This document shows, piece by piece, positions 23,593 through 31,027 of a DNA stretch of 64,000 nucleotides (its first letter is position 1; each line of letters opens with the position of its first letter). The translations under genes were made by a program, and so were the position numbers. Origin of the DNA: Timonella senegalensis JC301 (GTDB taxonomy: Bacteria > Actinomycetota > Actinomycetes > Actinomycetales > Cellulomonadaceae); the NCBI RefSeq assembly GCF_000312125.1, contig NZ_HE978641.1, positions 611,958 through 675,957 on the forward strand, in the 5' to 3' direction. The notes beneath the pieces are model-generated. The model was not told the origin of the DNA, made no database searches, and was given only the letters and a program-made list of their open reading frames with translations.

Positions 23593-24693
23593 ATGTCACT
23601 GCCCGATCATCCTCAGGTCCAGCCCACCTGCGTGCGCCCGCAGGGCGCCCACTTGGTGGGCTCGACTACTTTCGACGATTGTGGCAGCACATTCCGCACC
23701 ACCACCTCGGTCCTTGGCTCGCGTTTGAAGCGCGTTCCTGACGGCGAGGTCGGCGAGCGGTTCCATTGGATCGCCTTCCAGCCAAACCGGCTGTCTGCCA
23801 CCGTGGGCCTTGAGCGCGTGGGCGACACCCCCATCGTGATCAACCCGGGTGCGCCTGTGGAACTCGACGTGCGTCAGCTTCGCCTAACGCCAGGTACCGA
23901 TGCGAGCGCTCTCGAGCTTCCGTCGCTCGGGTACGCGGACGCCGCAATCGATTCCTGGGCCGAGTTCGAGCGCCTGCGCACGGAAGGCATTATCCCAGCC
24001 CAGACACGGTTTATGGTGGCTCTACCTACGCCACTTGCGACAGTATCGTCGTTCATCTGGACCGACGACCGCCCGGCGGTCGAACCAGTTTATGAAGCCG
24101 CACTTGCGCTGGAACTGGACCGAATCCTGACCGCAATTCCGCACGATTCGCTGGCAATCCAGTGGGACTGCGCGGTGGAGTTCGGGTTCCTCGAGAGCGC
24201 GGACGCGTACCGCGTTGGGGCGTTCGAGCCGTGGTGGGAGGACCTTTTTGGTGGGCTGATCGAGCGTGCTGCTCGGCAGGCTGGGCGTGTTCCGGACTCC
24301 GTGGAGCTCGGTTTCCACCTGTGCTACGGGGATTCCGGCGAGAAGCACTTCATCGAGCCGAAGGACGCGTCCAACCTAGTGAAGTTTGCGAATGCGCTGG
24401 TCAAGGCCTCGCCGCGAGCGCTGCAGTTCCTGCACCTGCCCGTGCCGATCGAGCGTGACGATTCCGAGTACTTTTCGCCTCTGGCTGGCCTTGAGCTGTC
24501 CGAGGGCACTGAACTGTACCTCGGGCTCGTGCACCGAGAGGACGGGGTGGCTGGCGCCGAGCGTAGGATCGCGGCGGCGGCGCAGTTCGTCAGTGCATTT
24601 GGCGTGTCAACCGAGTGCGGGTTTGGGCGCGCACCCAAGGACCAGACCGTGCCACTCCTAGAGACGCACGCCGCGGTTTCCGTGGGCTGGTAA
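23593..24693 (+). CDS. UROD/MetE-like fold protein of unknown function
   Basis: A 366-residue protein with sequences such as HLVGSTTF, VPDGEVGERFHWIAFQ, IQWDCAVEFGFLE, ELGFHLCYGD and LGLVHREDGVAGAERRIAAA, a pattern seen in proteins related to cobalamin-independent methionine synthase. It lacks the full MetE zinc site and N-terminal domain and is about half the size, so it is not MetE. Related single-domain proteins are annotated only as hypothetical. ATG 23593 is preceded by TTGGAG. The 3' end faces the LuxR gene across a nested palindrome. Confidence 0.85.
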   Translation: MSLPDHPQVQPTCVRPQGAHLVGSTTFDDCGSTFRTTTSVLGSRLKRVPDGEVGERFHWIAFQPNRLSATVGLERVGDTPIVINPGAPVELDVRQLRLTPGTDASALELPSLGYADAAIDSWAEFERLRTEGIIPAQTRFMVALPTPLATVSSFIWTDDRPAVEPVYEAALALELDRILTAIPHDSLAIQWDCAVEFGFLESADAYRVGAFEPWWEDLFGGLIERAARQAGRVPDSVELGFHLCYGDSGEKHFIEPKDASNLVKFANALVKASPRALQFLHLPVPIERDDSEYFSPLAGLELSEGTELYLGLVHREDGVAGAERRIAAAAQFVSAFGVSTECGFGRAPKDQTVPLLETHAAVSVGW

Positions 24694-24708
24694 CCGTCCC
24701 TTGCCCGT

Positions 24709-24773
24709 CGGTGTATGGCGATATCACCGATGTATGACCGGCATTCACACATCGTGTGATATCGCCATACACC
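24709..24773. terminator. 65-bp nested palindrome between convergent genes
   Basis: Nineteen-base perfect arms (24709-24727 and 24755-24773, CGGTGTATGGCGATATCAC) enclose ATGT...ACAT inner pairing. There is no T-run; it sits between two stop codons, so bidirectional termination is the likely role. Confidence 0.7.
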
Positions 24774-24790
24774 GGCTGGTGGGTCGGGCC

Positions 24791-27622
24791 CTAGGCGAGG
24801 GACGCGAAGAGGCGGATGGCCTCGCGGCGCGAGCTCACGCCGAGTTTGCGGTAGATCGCGCGCTGGTGGGTGCGGACCGTGTTGACGGAAATGTGGAGCG
24901 TGGCCGCGATTTCCTCCGCCGTTTTGGTGGTGCGTAGGAGACCCAGAATCTCGGTTTCGCGCTCCGAGAGCGCAAGACCTGCGAGCGGTGAGCCTTGGAG
25001 CGGGTCGAGGGTTTTGCTCAGAATCGACGCAAGGAAGTCCTCGTGGCTTCCGCCCCAAATCGCATGTTGTGTGAGGAGCTCGCGCAGCGTATCGTCGAGC
25101 ACCACGAAGGGGCGCTGAATGTTGGACGGCGCCGCGGCGATGAGCCCCCGCTCGAGGTGCTGGTGAGCGCGCTCGTTCTCGCCCCGCTCCCACAGAATCG
25201 CGGCGGACGTGACGTGAGCGCTCACGAGCGTGTAACGCGGCATTTTCTTCCGGTCCATCCCACGCAAGAACAACACCGCGTCAGAAGGCCGGCCCATCCT
25301 GCGCAGCAGCTCGGCGGAAAGAACCCGAGATACCGGAACATTGGTGGCCTCGAGTACCGGGCGGAGCGAAAGTTGAGCCGAACGGTAATCGCCGGCAGCC
25401 TCGTGCAGCGCGCCCGAAACGAGCGCCCGATATACCGGCCACGGCACGCCGTGCAACTCCTCCGTAGGCAAGGAAGTCAACAGCGCGCGAGCCTGAGCCA
25501 TCGCCGACGGATCCTTGGTGACCGCCGCGGAAAGACCCTGGTACACAATCGCCAGACCGACATACCCGGTGCCATTGCCAGCGCCAGCACCGCCACTACC
25601 GCTTCCACCGCCCACCCCATAGTCAGCAGCCGTGAGCACACGGAACGACTCGTGGAACCGGCCTTGCCAGTAGTGCATCATGCCAAGCGCGACTGCGGTG
25701 ATCCCTCCGTCGAACACGTTCCACGGATCGGTATGTGGGTCAGTTGTATTGGAGGCGAGGGGCTTGGGAACGGTGAGCGGGAACTCGCCAAGGAAGCAGC
25801 GCGCAAAGAACAGGTTCTCCTCGATCCGCTGCTCGAGTCTGCTGAAACGTCCGGCTTCCGCGATGGACTGCGCCGCCATCAGAAACTTCACTGCCCGGAG
25901 CGGATCCGTGCGGAGCCGCAGGGTGGTCCAGCCTAGGAGAAAGAGGCTGTGGCAGTGCAGCGCATTGTTCGGGTTGGAAAGGATGAGGAGCTGCTCGGCT
26001 GCTGCGATTGCTTTTTCGAGACCCTCAAGGTCGTCCAGTAAGAACAGATCAGTGAGTGCGATCGTCAGCTGAGTTTGGGGAGTCAGTGAGGCTCGGTAAT
26101 CAGAATCAGCGGCGCCCGGCCCCACAGCACCCGCACCAGCACCAGACCCAAACTCGGCCAGCCCGGCTCCCGACCCAACCCCACCGAGGATCGCGTACGC
26201 CTGCTCTTGCAGGATGCGCGCGCCAAGCACGTCTTCCTGGAGGCTAAGGCAGCAGGCCTGAATGAGGAGGAGTTCGGGCGAACGCGGAATGTATTCGGAG
26301 ATCCGCACCGCGTCTTGGAGTAGACCCTCGGCGTGGCCAACGATGAGCCGCGGGAGCCACGTCTCGAGCAGCAAAGTCCGCGCGAACTCGAAGTCTCCGG
26401 CGGCTATCGAGTGGTTGATCGCTTCCACGGGGTAGCCGGTGGCAAGGGCCACGGCCGCCCGCTTGTGTAGGAGGGACAGGACTTCGGGGTCCCTTGATTG
26501 CATGCGCCGGCGGCATGCTCCGGCAAAGCTCTCGTGCCACGTGTAGACCACACCGTGTTTGGCGTTCACCATCCGGCTGGAAAAGAGTCCTAACTCGTAC
26601 AGCGTCTCGAGGTGCGCGGGAGCATCCTTGTTCCCGGTCAGGGCGAGCGCAAGCTGCGGACTCGTCCGGGAGGTAACTGTGGCTTGCTTGGCAAACTCGG
26701 TGAGGTCATGGTCGAGCCCGTCGAGCATGACCTCGTGGATGTAACGTTCGATTTTGTGCTGGACTTCCTGGCTGAATCCGACCGCTCCGGCTCCGTCATC
26801 ACCCGTTTGCGCGGCGGCATCTGCGAGCGCCACAATACCGTTCGCTCCGGCAACAAACCCGCTCATGCCGGCGTCAGCGCCCTGGCCGCCACCGTCCGCC
26901 CCGCCACCGAGTGCCAGGTGATTGCGCACCACTTGGACGAGCGCCGGCCACCCCGACGTGTATTTGTGGATCGCGGCGACCTGTTCATCCGATCCGCCGA
27001 GTTCAGCGGACAGCATTTGCTCCGCAATTTCACGTGAGGTAAATGCCAGTTCCCTTACCCCAAGTTCGCTGCATTCTCCCGTGACCAGCAGGTCGCTGAG
27101 GAGCGCGCGTAATGGTTCCGCCCCGGCAAGAATCAGGTGTAGTTTCCCTGCAGACTTGGCTCGGGTGTGGATGAGGAAATCTATTGTTTGTTGGTTGAGG
27201 AGCTGCGCATTATCAATGACGAGCACTACGTCAATTGGCGCCCGCGCAATTGCCTCGCTCAGCGCTTTCAGCATGGTGGCAGGCTGCTCCACAACCCCCG
27301 TTTGACGCATGTGTGCGACATCGATTTCCGAGTATGCACTGGTCAGAGCCTGGGTAATAGCGTGGATGACGTGCGCGGCTGAGCGCGAGTTTCCGCGCCT
27401 TAGGGTGAGCCAGCCCGGCCGCCTTTCTCGCGCATGTGCCCACTGTGACAGCGACAGAGTCTTCCCGAACCCTCTCGGTGCGCACACCATCAACAGCCCG
27501 TTGTGGGTCCCGCGCTCAATCTGTTGTTCGAGTCGCGGACGTCTGTGCAGCGCTGGCAACTCCGGCACATCGATATCAAACCACGGAACGTTTTCCCACG
27601 ACATTTCGCCATCTGCCCCCAT
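24791..27622 (-). CDS. Large ATP-binding LuxR family regulator (MalT-like) with Gly/Ala-rich inserts
   Basis: A 943-residue protein. Walker A is APRGFGKTLSL (residues 48-58) in the MalT-like context LLMVCAPRGFGKT; a Walker B-like DVVLVIDNAQLL lies near 135. A winged-helix and TPR-like array follows, and a C-terminal LuxR HTH (LSERETEILGLLRTTKTAEE, IAATLHISVNTVRTHQRAIY) ends the protein. Three low-complexity Gly/Ala-rich insertions (for example GAGLAEFGSGAGAGAVGPGA and GVGGGSGSGGAGAGNGTGY) interrupt the helical region, which is unusual. ATG 27622 or 27604 could be the start. It is solitary; the target is unknown. Confidence 0.92.
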   Translation of the reverse strand: MGADGEMSWENVPWFDIDVPELPALHRRPRLEQQIERGTHNGLLMVCAPRGFGKTLSLSQWAHARERRPGWLTLRRGNSRSAAHVIHAITQALTSAYSEIDVAHMRQTGVVEQPATMLKALSEAIARAPIDVVLVIDNAQLLNQQTIDFLIHTRAKSAGKLHLILAGAEPLRALLSDLLVTGECSELGVRELAFTSREIAEQMLSAELGGSDEQVAAIHKYTSGWPALVQVVRNHLALGGGADGGGQGADAGMSGFVAGANGIVALADAAAQTGDDGAGAVGFSQEVQHKIERYIHEVMLDGLDHDLTEFAKQATVTSRTSPQLALALTGNKDAPAHLETLYELGLFSSRMVNAKHGVVYTWHESFAGACRRRMQSRDPEVLSLLHKRAAVALATGYPVEAINHSIAAGDFEFARTLLLETWLPRLIVGHAEGLLQDAVRISEYIPRSPELLLIQACCLSLQEDVLGARILQEQAYAILGGVGSGAGLAEFGSGAGAGAVGPGAADSDYRASLTPQTQLTIALTDLFLLDDLEGLEKAIAAAEQLLILSNPNNALHCHSLFLLGWTTLRLRTDPLRAVKFLMAAQSIAEAGRFSRLEQRIEENLFFARCFLGEFPLTVPKPLASNTTDPHTDPWNVFDGGITAVALGMMHYWQGRFHESFRVLTAADYGVGGGSGSGGAGAGNGTGYVGLAIVYQGLSAAVTKDPSAMAQARALLTSLPTEELHGVPWPVYRALVSGALHEAAGDYRSAQLSLRPVLEATNVPVSRVLSAELLRRMGRPSDAVLFLRGMDRKKMPRYTLVSAHVTSAAILWERGENERAHQHLERGLIAAAPSNIQRPFVVLDDTLRELLTQHAIWGGSHEDFLASILSKTLDPLQGSPLAGLALSERETEILGLLRTTKTAEEIAATLHISVNTVRTHQRAIYRKLGVSSRREAIRLFASLA

Positions 27623-27803
27623 GGGGCCATCATATTGATGGCGTTTAGTTGCGTCGCTGGACGTCCCATTCTGCTCCCCTCGTAAAAACCCGTTTAGGCA
27701 TGATTTGCGGCATTCCCTTGGAAAAGTTCACCCGCATTCAGCGCGCGTATTCCCGCCAACTTTGGGAGCGGCACGGCCTTTTCTCTCTCTTGGCACAAAA
27801 TTG

Positions 27804-27840
27804 TCGACGATTGTGGCTGGCACTCAGCCACAATCGTCGA
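27804..27840. terminator. Perfect hairpin made of two inverted TCGACGAT motifs
   Basis: TCGACGATTGTGGCTG (27804-27819) pairs exactly with CAGCCACAATCGTCGA (27825-27840) around GCACT. ATTG before and TTATCAGG after extend the motif match. It lies between the start of the LuxR gene and the stop of the GAP-family gene (both on the minus strand), so it is placed to end the GAP transcript, but no T-run is seen. Confidence 0.7.
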
Positions 27841-27915
27841 TTATCAGGTCCAAGACCTACGGCGGGGCTCACCACAGGACGAGCCACCCGCGGAGCCGGG
27901 CGGAGATGCGTGGGG

Positions 27916-28590
27916 TCAGAAGTTACCCAGACCCTTTCCGATCACCTGGGCGCCCAGGAGGAAGAACACCACAGTCATGATGGCCGCATTGTTGGAGGCA
28001 AGCCACGTGCGCACGCCAGCCAGGACGGTGGCAGCTCGGCTCGGTGCGAGCAGGGCGATGAGCACGGGGACCAACACTGTTGCGGCGGCGACCAGCGTGA
28101 ACAGCACCAACGTCCACGTGATCGAGCCACCACCCAAGCCGGCACGTCCAATGACCGTACCCGCAGCAGCAGCCGCGAGGAGGTTCTTGGGGTTGACCGC
28201 CGCGAGCGCGAAGCCAATCCCCACGACCGCACCGGTGCCCATGCTGTCGATCTTGGTCATCCACGCCGGGAGTTCGCCTTCCTCGCCGTGCGCAGGGCGC
28301 GAGCGCCACTGCTTAACGCCAAGGAGCACCAGAAGCACACCGAGGACCACCTGTATGACTGCGACGATAGGCTGCGCACCCTTGTCCGCATCGGGCTCGG
28401 GAATGACACCCGCCAACAGGGTGAACGCCGTCACCGCAACCGCGATACCTGCGATCCAACCCAGCAGAAAAGCGAGCCCCATCTTTCCTGCGCGGGGGGA
28501 CATCAGCATCAAGATCACCGCGATGATGGGCAGCGGGCTGATCGCGATGGCCACCGCGTTGGGGAGGACACTTCCAAGTACTTCAAGCAT
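27916..28590 (-). CDS. GAP-family (LysE-superfamily-like) membrane protein
   Basis: A 224-residue protein of about six membrane helices: VLPNAVAIAISPLPIIAVIL, GLAFLLGWIAGIAVAV, VIQVVLGVLLVLLGVKQW, and three in the C-terminal half, with a short charged cytoplasmic loop (RSRPAHGEEGELPAW). The N-terminal ALP-ISPLPI signature and the AAVNPKNLL motif are those of actinobacterial GAP (Sap/GPL-addressing) proteins, implicated in glycopeptidolipid or small-molecule export. The substrate here is unknown. Confidence 0.85.
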   Translation of the reverse strand: MLEVLGSVLPNAVAIAISPLPIIAVILMLMSPRAGKMGLAFLLGWIAGIAVAVTAFTLLAGVIPEPDADKGAQPIVAVIQVVLGVLLVLLGVKQWRSRPAHGEEGELPAWMTKIDSMGTGAVVGIGFALAAVNPKNLLAAAAAGTVIGRAGLGGGSITWTLVLFTLVAAATVLVPVLIALLAPSRAATVLAGVRTWLASNNAAIMTVVFFLLGAQVIGKGLGNF

Positions 28591-28640
28591 TCGTGGGCTC
28601 CGTTGTTAGGGCGGATGAGGTTTTGAGTTGGGGTGCGTGT

Positions 28641-28718
28641 AGTAGCGCTTGGCTACGTGCAGCGCGTGCAACTACGTGCGGTTGCGTGCAGTTATGTGCA
28701 GTAGCGCTTGGTTACGTG
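28641..28718. repeat. Direct repeats in the region upstream of the GAP gene
   Basis: AGTAGCGCTTGGCTACGTG (28641-28659) and AGTAGCGCTTGGTTACGTG (28700-28718) differ at one base. The 40 bases between them carry further GTGCA/TACGTGC units about 10 bases apart. It lies 50-130 bases upstream of the GAP gene start (minus strand), where promoter and regulator sites would be. Confidence 0.7.
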
Positions 28719-28807
28719 ATGCTCCGCGCGTTAGCGCGTGGTTGAGGCCCCGGAGTCCAACGCCCAGCTTGGGTGGTGGACTCCGGCACCCGGACCGGCG
28801 GGCTCAG

Positions 28808-29254
28808 TTAGCCGCCGAGGATCTGCTGTTTCGCAGCGGCAAACTCCTGATCAGTCAGGATTCCCTGCTGGTGGAGCTGGCCGAGCTGCTGGAGGCGGGC
28901 GATGAGGTCATCGCCTGGCACTCCTGGTGCCGGTGCGGGTGGCGCTGGCACACCAGCACCTGGCACACCAGCCCCAGCCACCGCCGGAGCGATAGCCTCG
29001 GGTGCAACGGGCGCCACCGGCGCCCCCATAGGAGCAGCGGCTGCCTGCTCGGCAACGGCTTGCGCGATGGCGGCCTGCTGCTGTTGCTGCTGGATCATCT
29101 GGTGTTCGGCGGCCTGCATCTGGCGGTCCATGGCGCGCGCCTGCTGGCGCTGCTCCACGCGTCCACTGACTGCGGTGGCCGTTCCCGCCACCACTGCCGT
29201 GCGGGCAGCCATGCCCAGGAGACCGGGGCGTCCACCTCTGTTCAGAATCGGCAT
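28808..29254 (-). CDS. SHOCT domain protein
   Basis: A 148-residue protein. A basic, Gly/Ala-rich start (LLGMAARTAVVAGTATAVSG) that could insert weakly in a membrane is followed by a Gln-rich coiled-coil-like stretch (AAEHQMIQQQQQQAAIAQAV), an Ala/Pro linker and a C-terminal SHOCT domain (DDLIARLQQLGQLHQQGILT, DQEFAAAKQQILGG). SHOCT domains are short oligomerisation modules. It starts one base after the DUF6325 stop codon and is the third gene of a tight operon; SHOCT and DUF6325 genes are often paired in actinobacteria. Confidence 0.92.
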   Translation of the reverse strand: MPILNRGGRPGLLGMAARTAVVAGTATAVSGRVEQRQQARAMDRQMQAAEHQMIQQQQQQAAIAQAVAEQAAAAPMGAPVAPVAPEAIAPAVAGAGVPGAGVPAPPAPAPGVPGDDLIARLQQLGQLHQQGILTDQEFAAAKQQILGG

Positions 29255-29255
29255 G

Positions 29256-29744
29256 TCAGATCCCTTCCCTCAATGCGTCGGCATTCAGCGCGTCGGCGTC
29301 CAGCGCCTGCGCGACGAGTGCGTTGACGTCGGGTGCGCTGATCCGCTCGGTGCGGACCACTACGCCCTTTGCGGCAGCGAGGTTCGATGAGAGTTCCAGT
29401 GCCCACCGCATCTCCAGCGCCGCGATGGCAACGCCGTGGCCTGGCTCGATGTCCGCCATGACCTCTTCGATGTCGGCGGTGCTGATGAGCCCCTCAATCT
29501 CGAGTTCAACGTCTAGGTTGAAGTCGAGTTCGTCGAACTCTCCTCCGCCGGTTCCGCCTGCGTCGCGGGCCTCGCTCACCTGCACGTTTCCGTCCGCGTC
29601 CCGGGTGGCAACCACGAGGTCCACAACCCGTACCGCACCTGAGCCCGACAGTTCCAGCAGTGCGTCGCGCACGCCTGGTGCGATCCCAGCGCCCTCGAAT
29701 TCGACCACATAGATGTCGATGGGGCCGTAGCTGAAGTCGGCCAT
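29256..29744 (-). CDS. DUF6325 family protein
   Basis: A 162-residue acidic soluble protein starting MADFSYGPIDIYVVEFEGAG, with SGAVRVVDLVVATRDADGNV and GLISTADIEEVMADIEPGHG, the layout I associate with DUF6325: a duplicated ferredoxin-like half with a LI/VIDL core, no known enzyme residues. ATG 29744 follows GAGGGG inside the end of the upstream gene, and one base separates the two. Function unknown; members are usually found next to SHOCT proteins, as here. Confidence 0.85.
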   Translation of the reverse strand: MADFSYGPIDIYVVEFEGAGIAPGVRDALLELSGSGAVRVVDLVVATRDADGNVQVSEARDAGGTGGGEFDELDFNLDVELEIEGLISTADIEEVMADIEPGHGVAIAALEMRWALELSSNLAAAKGVVVRTERISAPDVNALVAQALDADALNADALREGI

Positions 29745-29745
29745 A

Positions 29746-30717
29746 TTATTGCCCCTCGATCGTTGGGAAGGTCCAGGTGCCGTCCAGGACCTCTGGTCGT
29801 GGTCGGTACATCCGAACCATGTAGTTCCAGCCATCCATGATGGGCAGCACATTGCCCTCAAGAGATGACCCATCCGGCGCGTTCATGGCCTCTCCACTGA
29901 ACCGCACCGTGATGGTGCCGTCCGCGTTCCGCACGCCCGTGATGTTGTTGACGCTGTATGCGCCCAGCGGGTTCTCCTGGAAGAAGCCCTCGGCGTTATA
30001 CAGGGAGATGGACCAGAATCCGTCCACTGGCACATCGCCCACCACGAGCTCGTACTCGCCAACGGGAAGTCCCGGGTTGATGTTGAGGTAGTACGCCTCG
30101 GTTTCAGGCAGCCCGCCCCAACCCATGGCCGTGCCGAGGAGGTGGCGGATCGGGTCTACGTCTTCCTTGCGCCCAAAGCAGCGTTCGAGCCCGCCGAGCC
30201 CCTTGGACAGTTCCAGGAGCGCCCCGCGTACCGAGTTGAATGAGTCCTGGTCAAACGCAGGCAATGCGTACTCGCCGCCGCCCACGGAACTCAACCCAAA
30301 CTGCGCCTGCAGCGCGTTGACCTCGGCTACGTCCGCTGCGTTCTCTGGGTCTACCAGGATGCGGCCCGCGGCGAGCACAAAGTTGCTGCCGAGTTCCTCG
30401 GCGGTGAGATTGTGGGTCCCTGGCTCGTGGAGAACACGGTTGATGTAGTGGTCTTCGCTCACGAGCATCACGGACACGTACCGGTCGCCCGCGTCTGGGA
30501 TGGTGATGGTTGCGCCCTGGGAAACGTCGATGATTGCGGCGCTGTATAGGGTGTCGCGGTTCATGCGGATCACGGTTTGCTCGGTGATGGGCGTTGGTGT
30601 TCCGTTGTGGTTCCAGCGGTTGCTGCCGCCTGCCGCTCCGGCGATCGCCGCAAACATGCGCGCGGATTCGAACCGCACAAAGTTCTCGAACGTGACGTGC
30701 TGTGGTGACTGGGCCAT
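29746..30717 (-). CDS. DUF1254/DUF1214 domain protein
   Basis: A 323-residue protein. RFESARMFAAIAGAAGGSNRW and EQTVIRMNRDTLYSAAIIDV are the DUF1254 signature; PVDGFWSISLYNAEGFFQEN and the NPLGAYSVNN segment are DUF1214. No signal peptide is visible, so it is likely cytoplasmic, unlike many homologues. It is the first gene of a three-gene operon with DUF6325 and SHOCT. A GGAAGGTATGC leader supports the start. Related proteins have no assigned reaction. Confidence 0.9.
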   Translation of the reverse strand: MAQSPQHVTFENFVRFESARMFAAIAGAAGGSNRWNHNGTPTPITEQTVIRMNRDTLYSAAIIDVSQGATITIPDAGDRYVSVMLVSEDHYINRVLHEPGTHNLTAEELGSNFVLAAGRILVDPENAADVAEVNALQAQFGLSSVGGGEYALPAFDQDSFNSVRGALLELSKGLGGLERCFGRKEDVDPIRHLLGTAMGWGGLPETEAYYLNINPGLPVGEYELVVGDVPVDGFWSISLYNAEGFFQENPLGAYSVNNITGVRNADGTITVRFSGEAMNAPDGSSLEGNVLPIMDGWNYMVRMYRPRPEVLDGTWTFPTIEGQ

Positions 30718-31027
30718 TGCATACCTTCCTCTAAGTCTTATGGCCCATCATGGGCTGGCCCGCCCGCTCACCACATCACCACCAATAGATGATTTATTAA
30801 CGACGATTCACCCACCTCCCATCAAGCCCCCACCTCCCGCTCGTGGTAGGCGGGGCCGGTTGCACCGGCCTGTCTCCGCCGTCCGCCCTTCTCCCGCCAT
30901 CCACTCTCTCCCCTCCCCCCTCATACCCACCCTCATCCGCGGTTGATGACTTTTCGCGCCGCACACCCTCCACACCCCAGCCCGCCCCACACAATAAGTG
31001 GGAACCCATCCCTGCCTAGGAGTTTGA
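30718..31027. other. 310-bp divergent intergenic region
   Basis: It separates the DUF1254 operon from the SulP gene. GCCCAT-C-ATGGGC (30743-30755) is a perfect short palindrome 25 bases upstream of the DUF1254 start, and a copy of the dispersed TCGACGAT motif lies at 30794-30816. The middle (30830-30960) is very C-rich with CCGGTTGCACCGG as a small hairpin. No gene is supported. Confidence 0.5.
30794..30816 (+). repeat. Copy of the dispersed TCGACGAT motif
   Basis: TTATTAACGACGATTCACCC followed by ACC. It resembles the copy at 18314 in continuing into CCCACCTCCCA, so similarity extends past the core. Confidence 0.55.

Noticed and set aside
4889-27622. The two large LuxR regulators as recent paralogues
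   Set aside because: Outside the P-loop and HTH they share little sequence by eye, so they are members of one architecture rather than a recent duplication.
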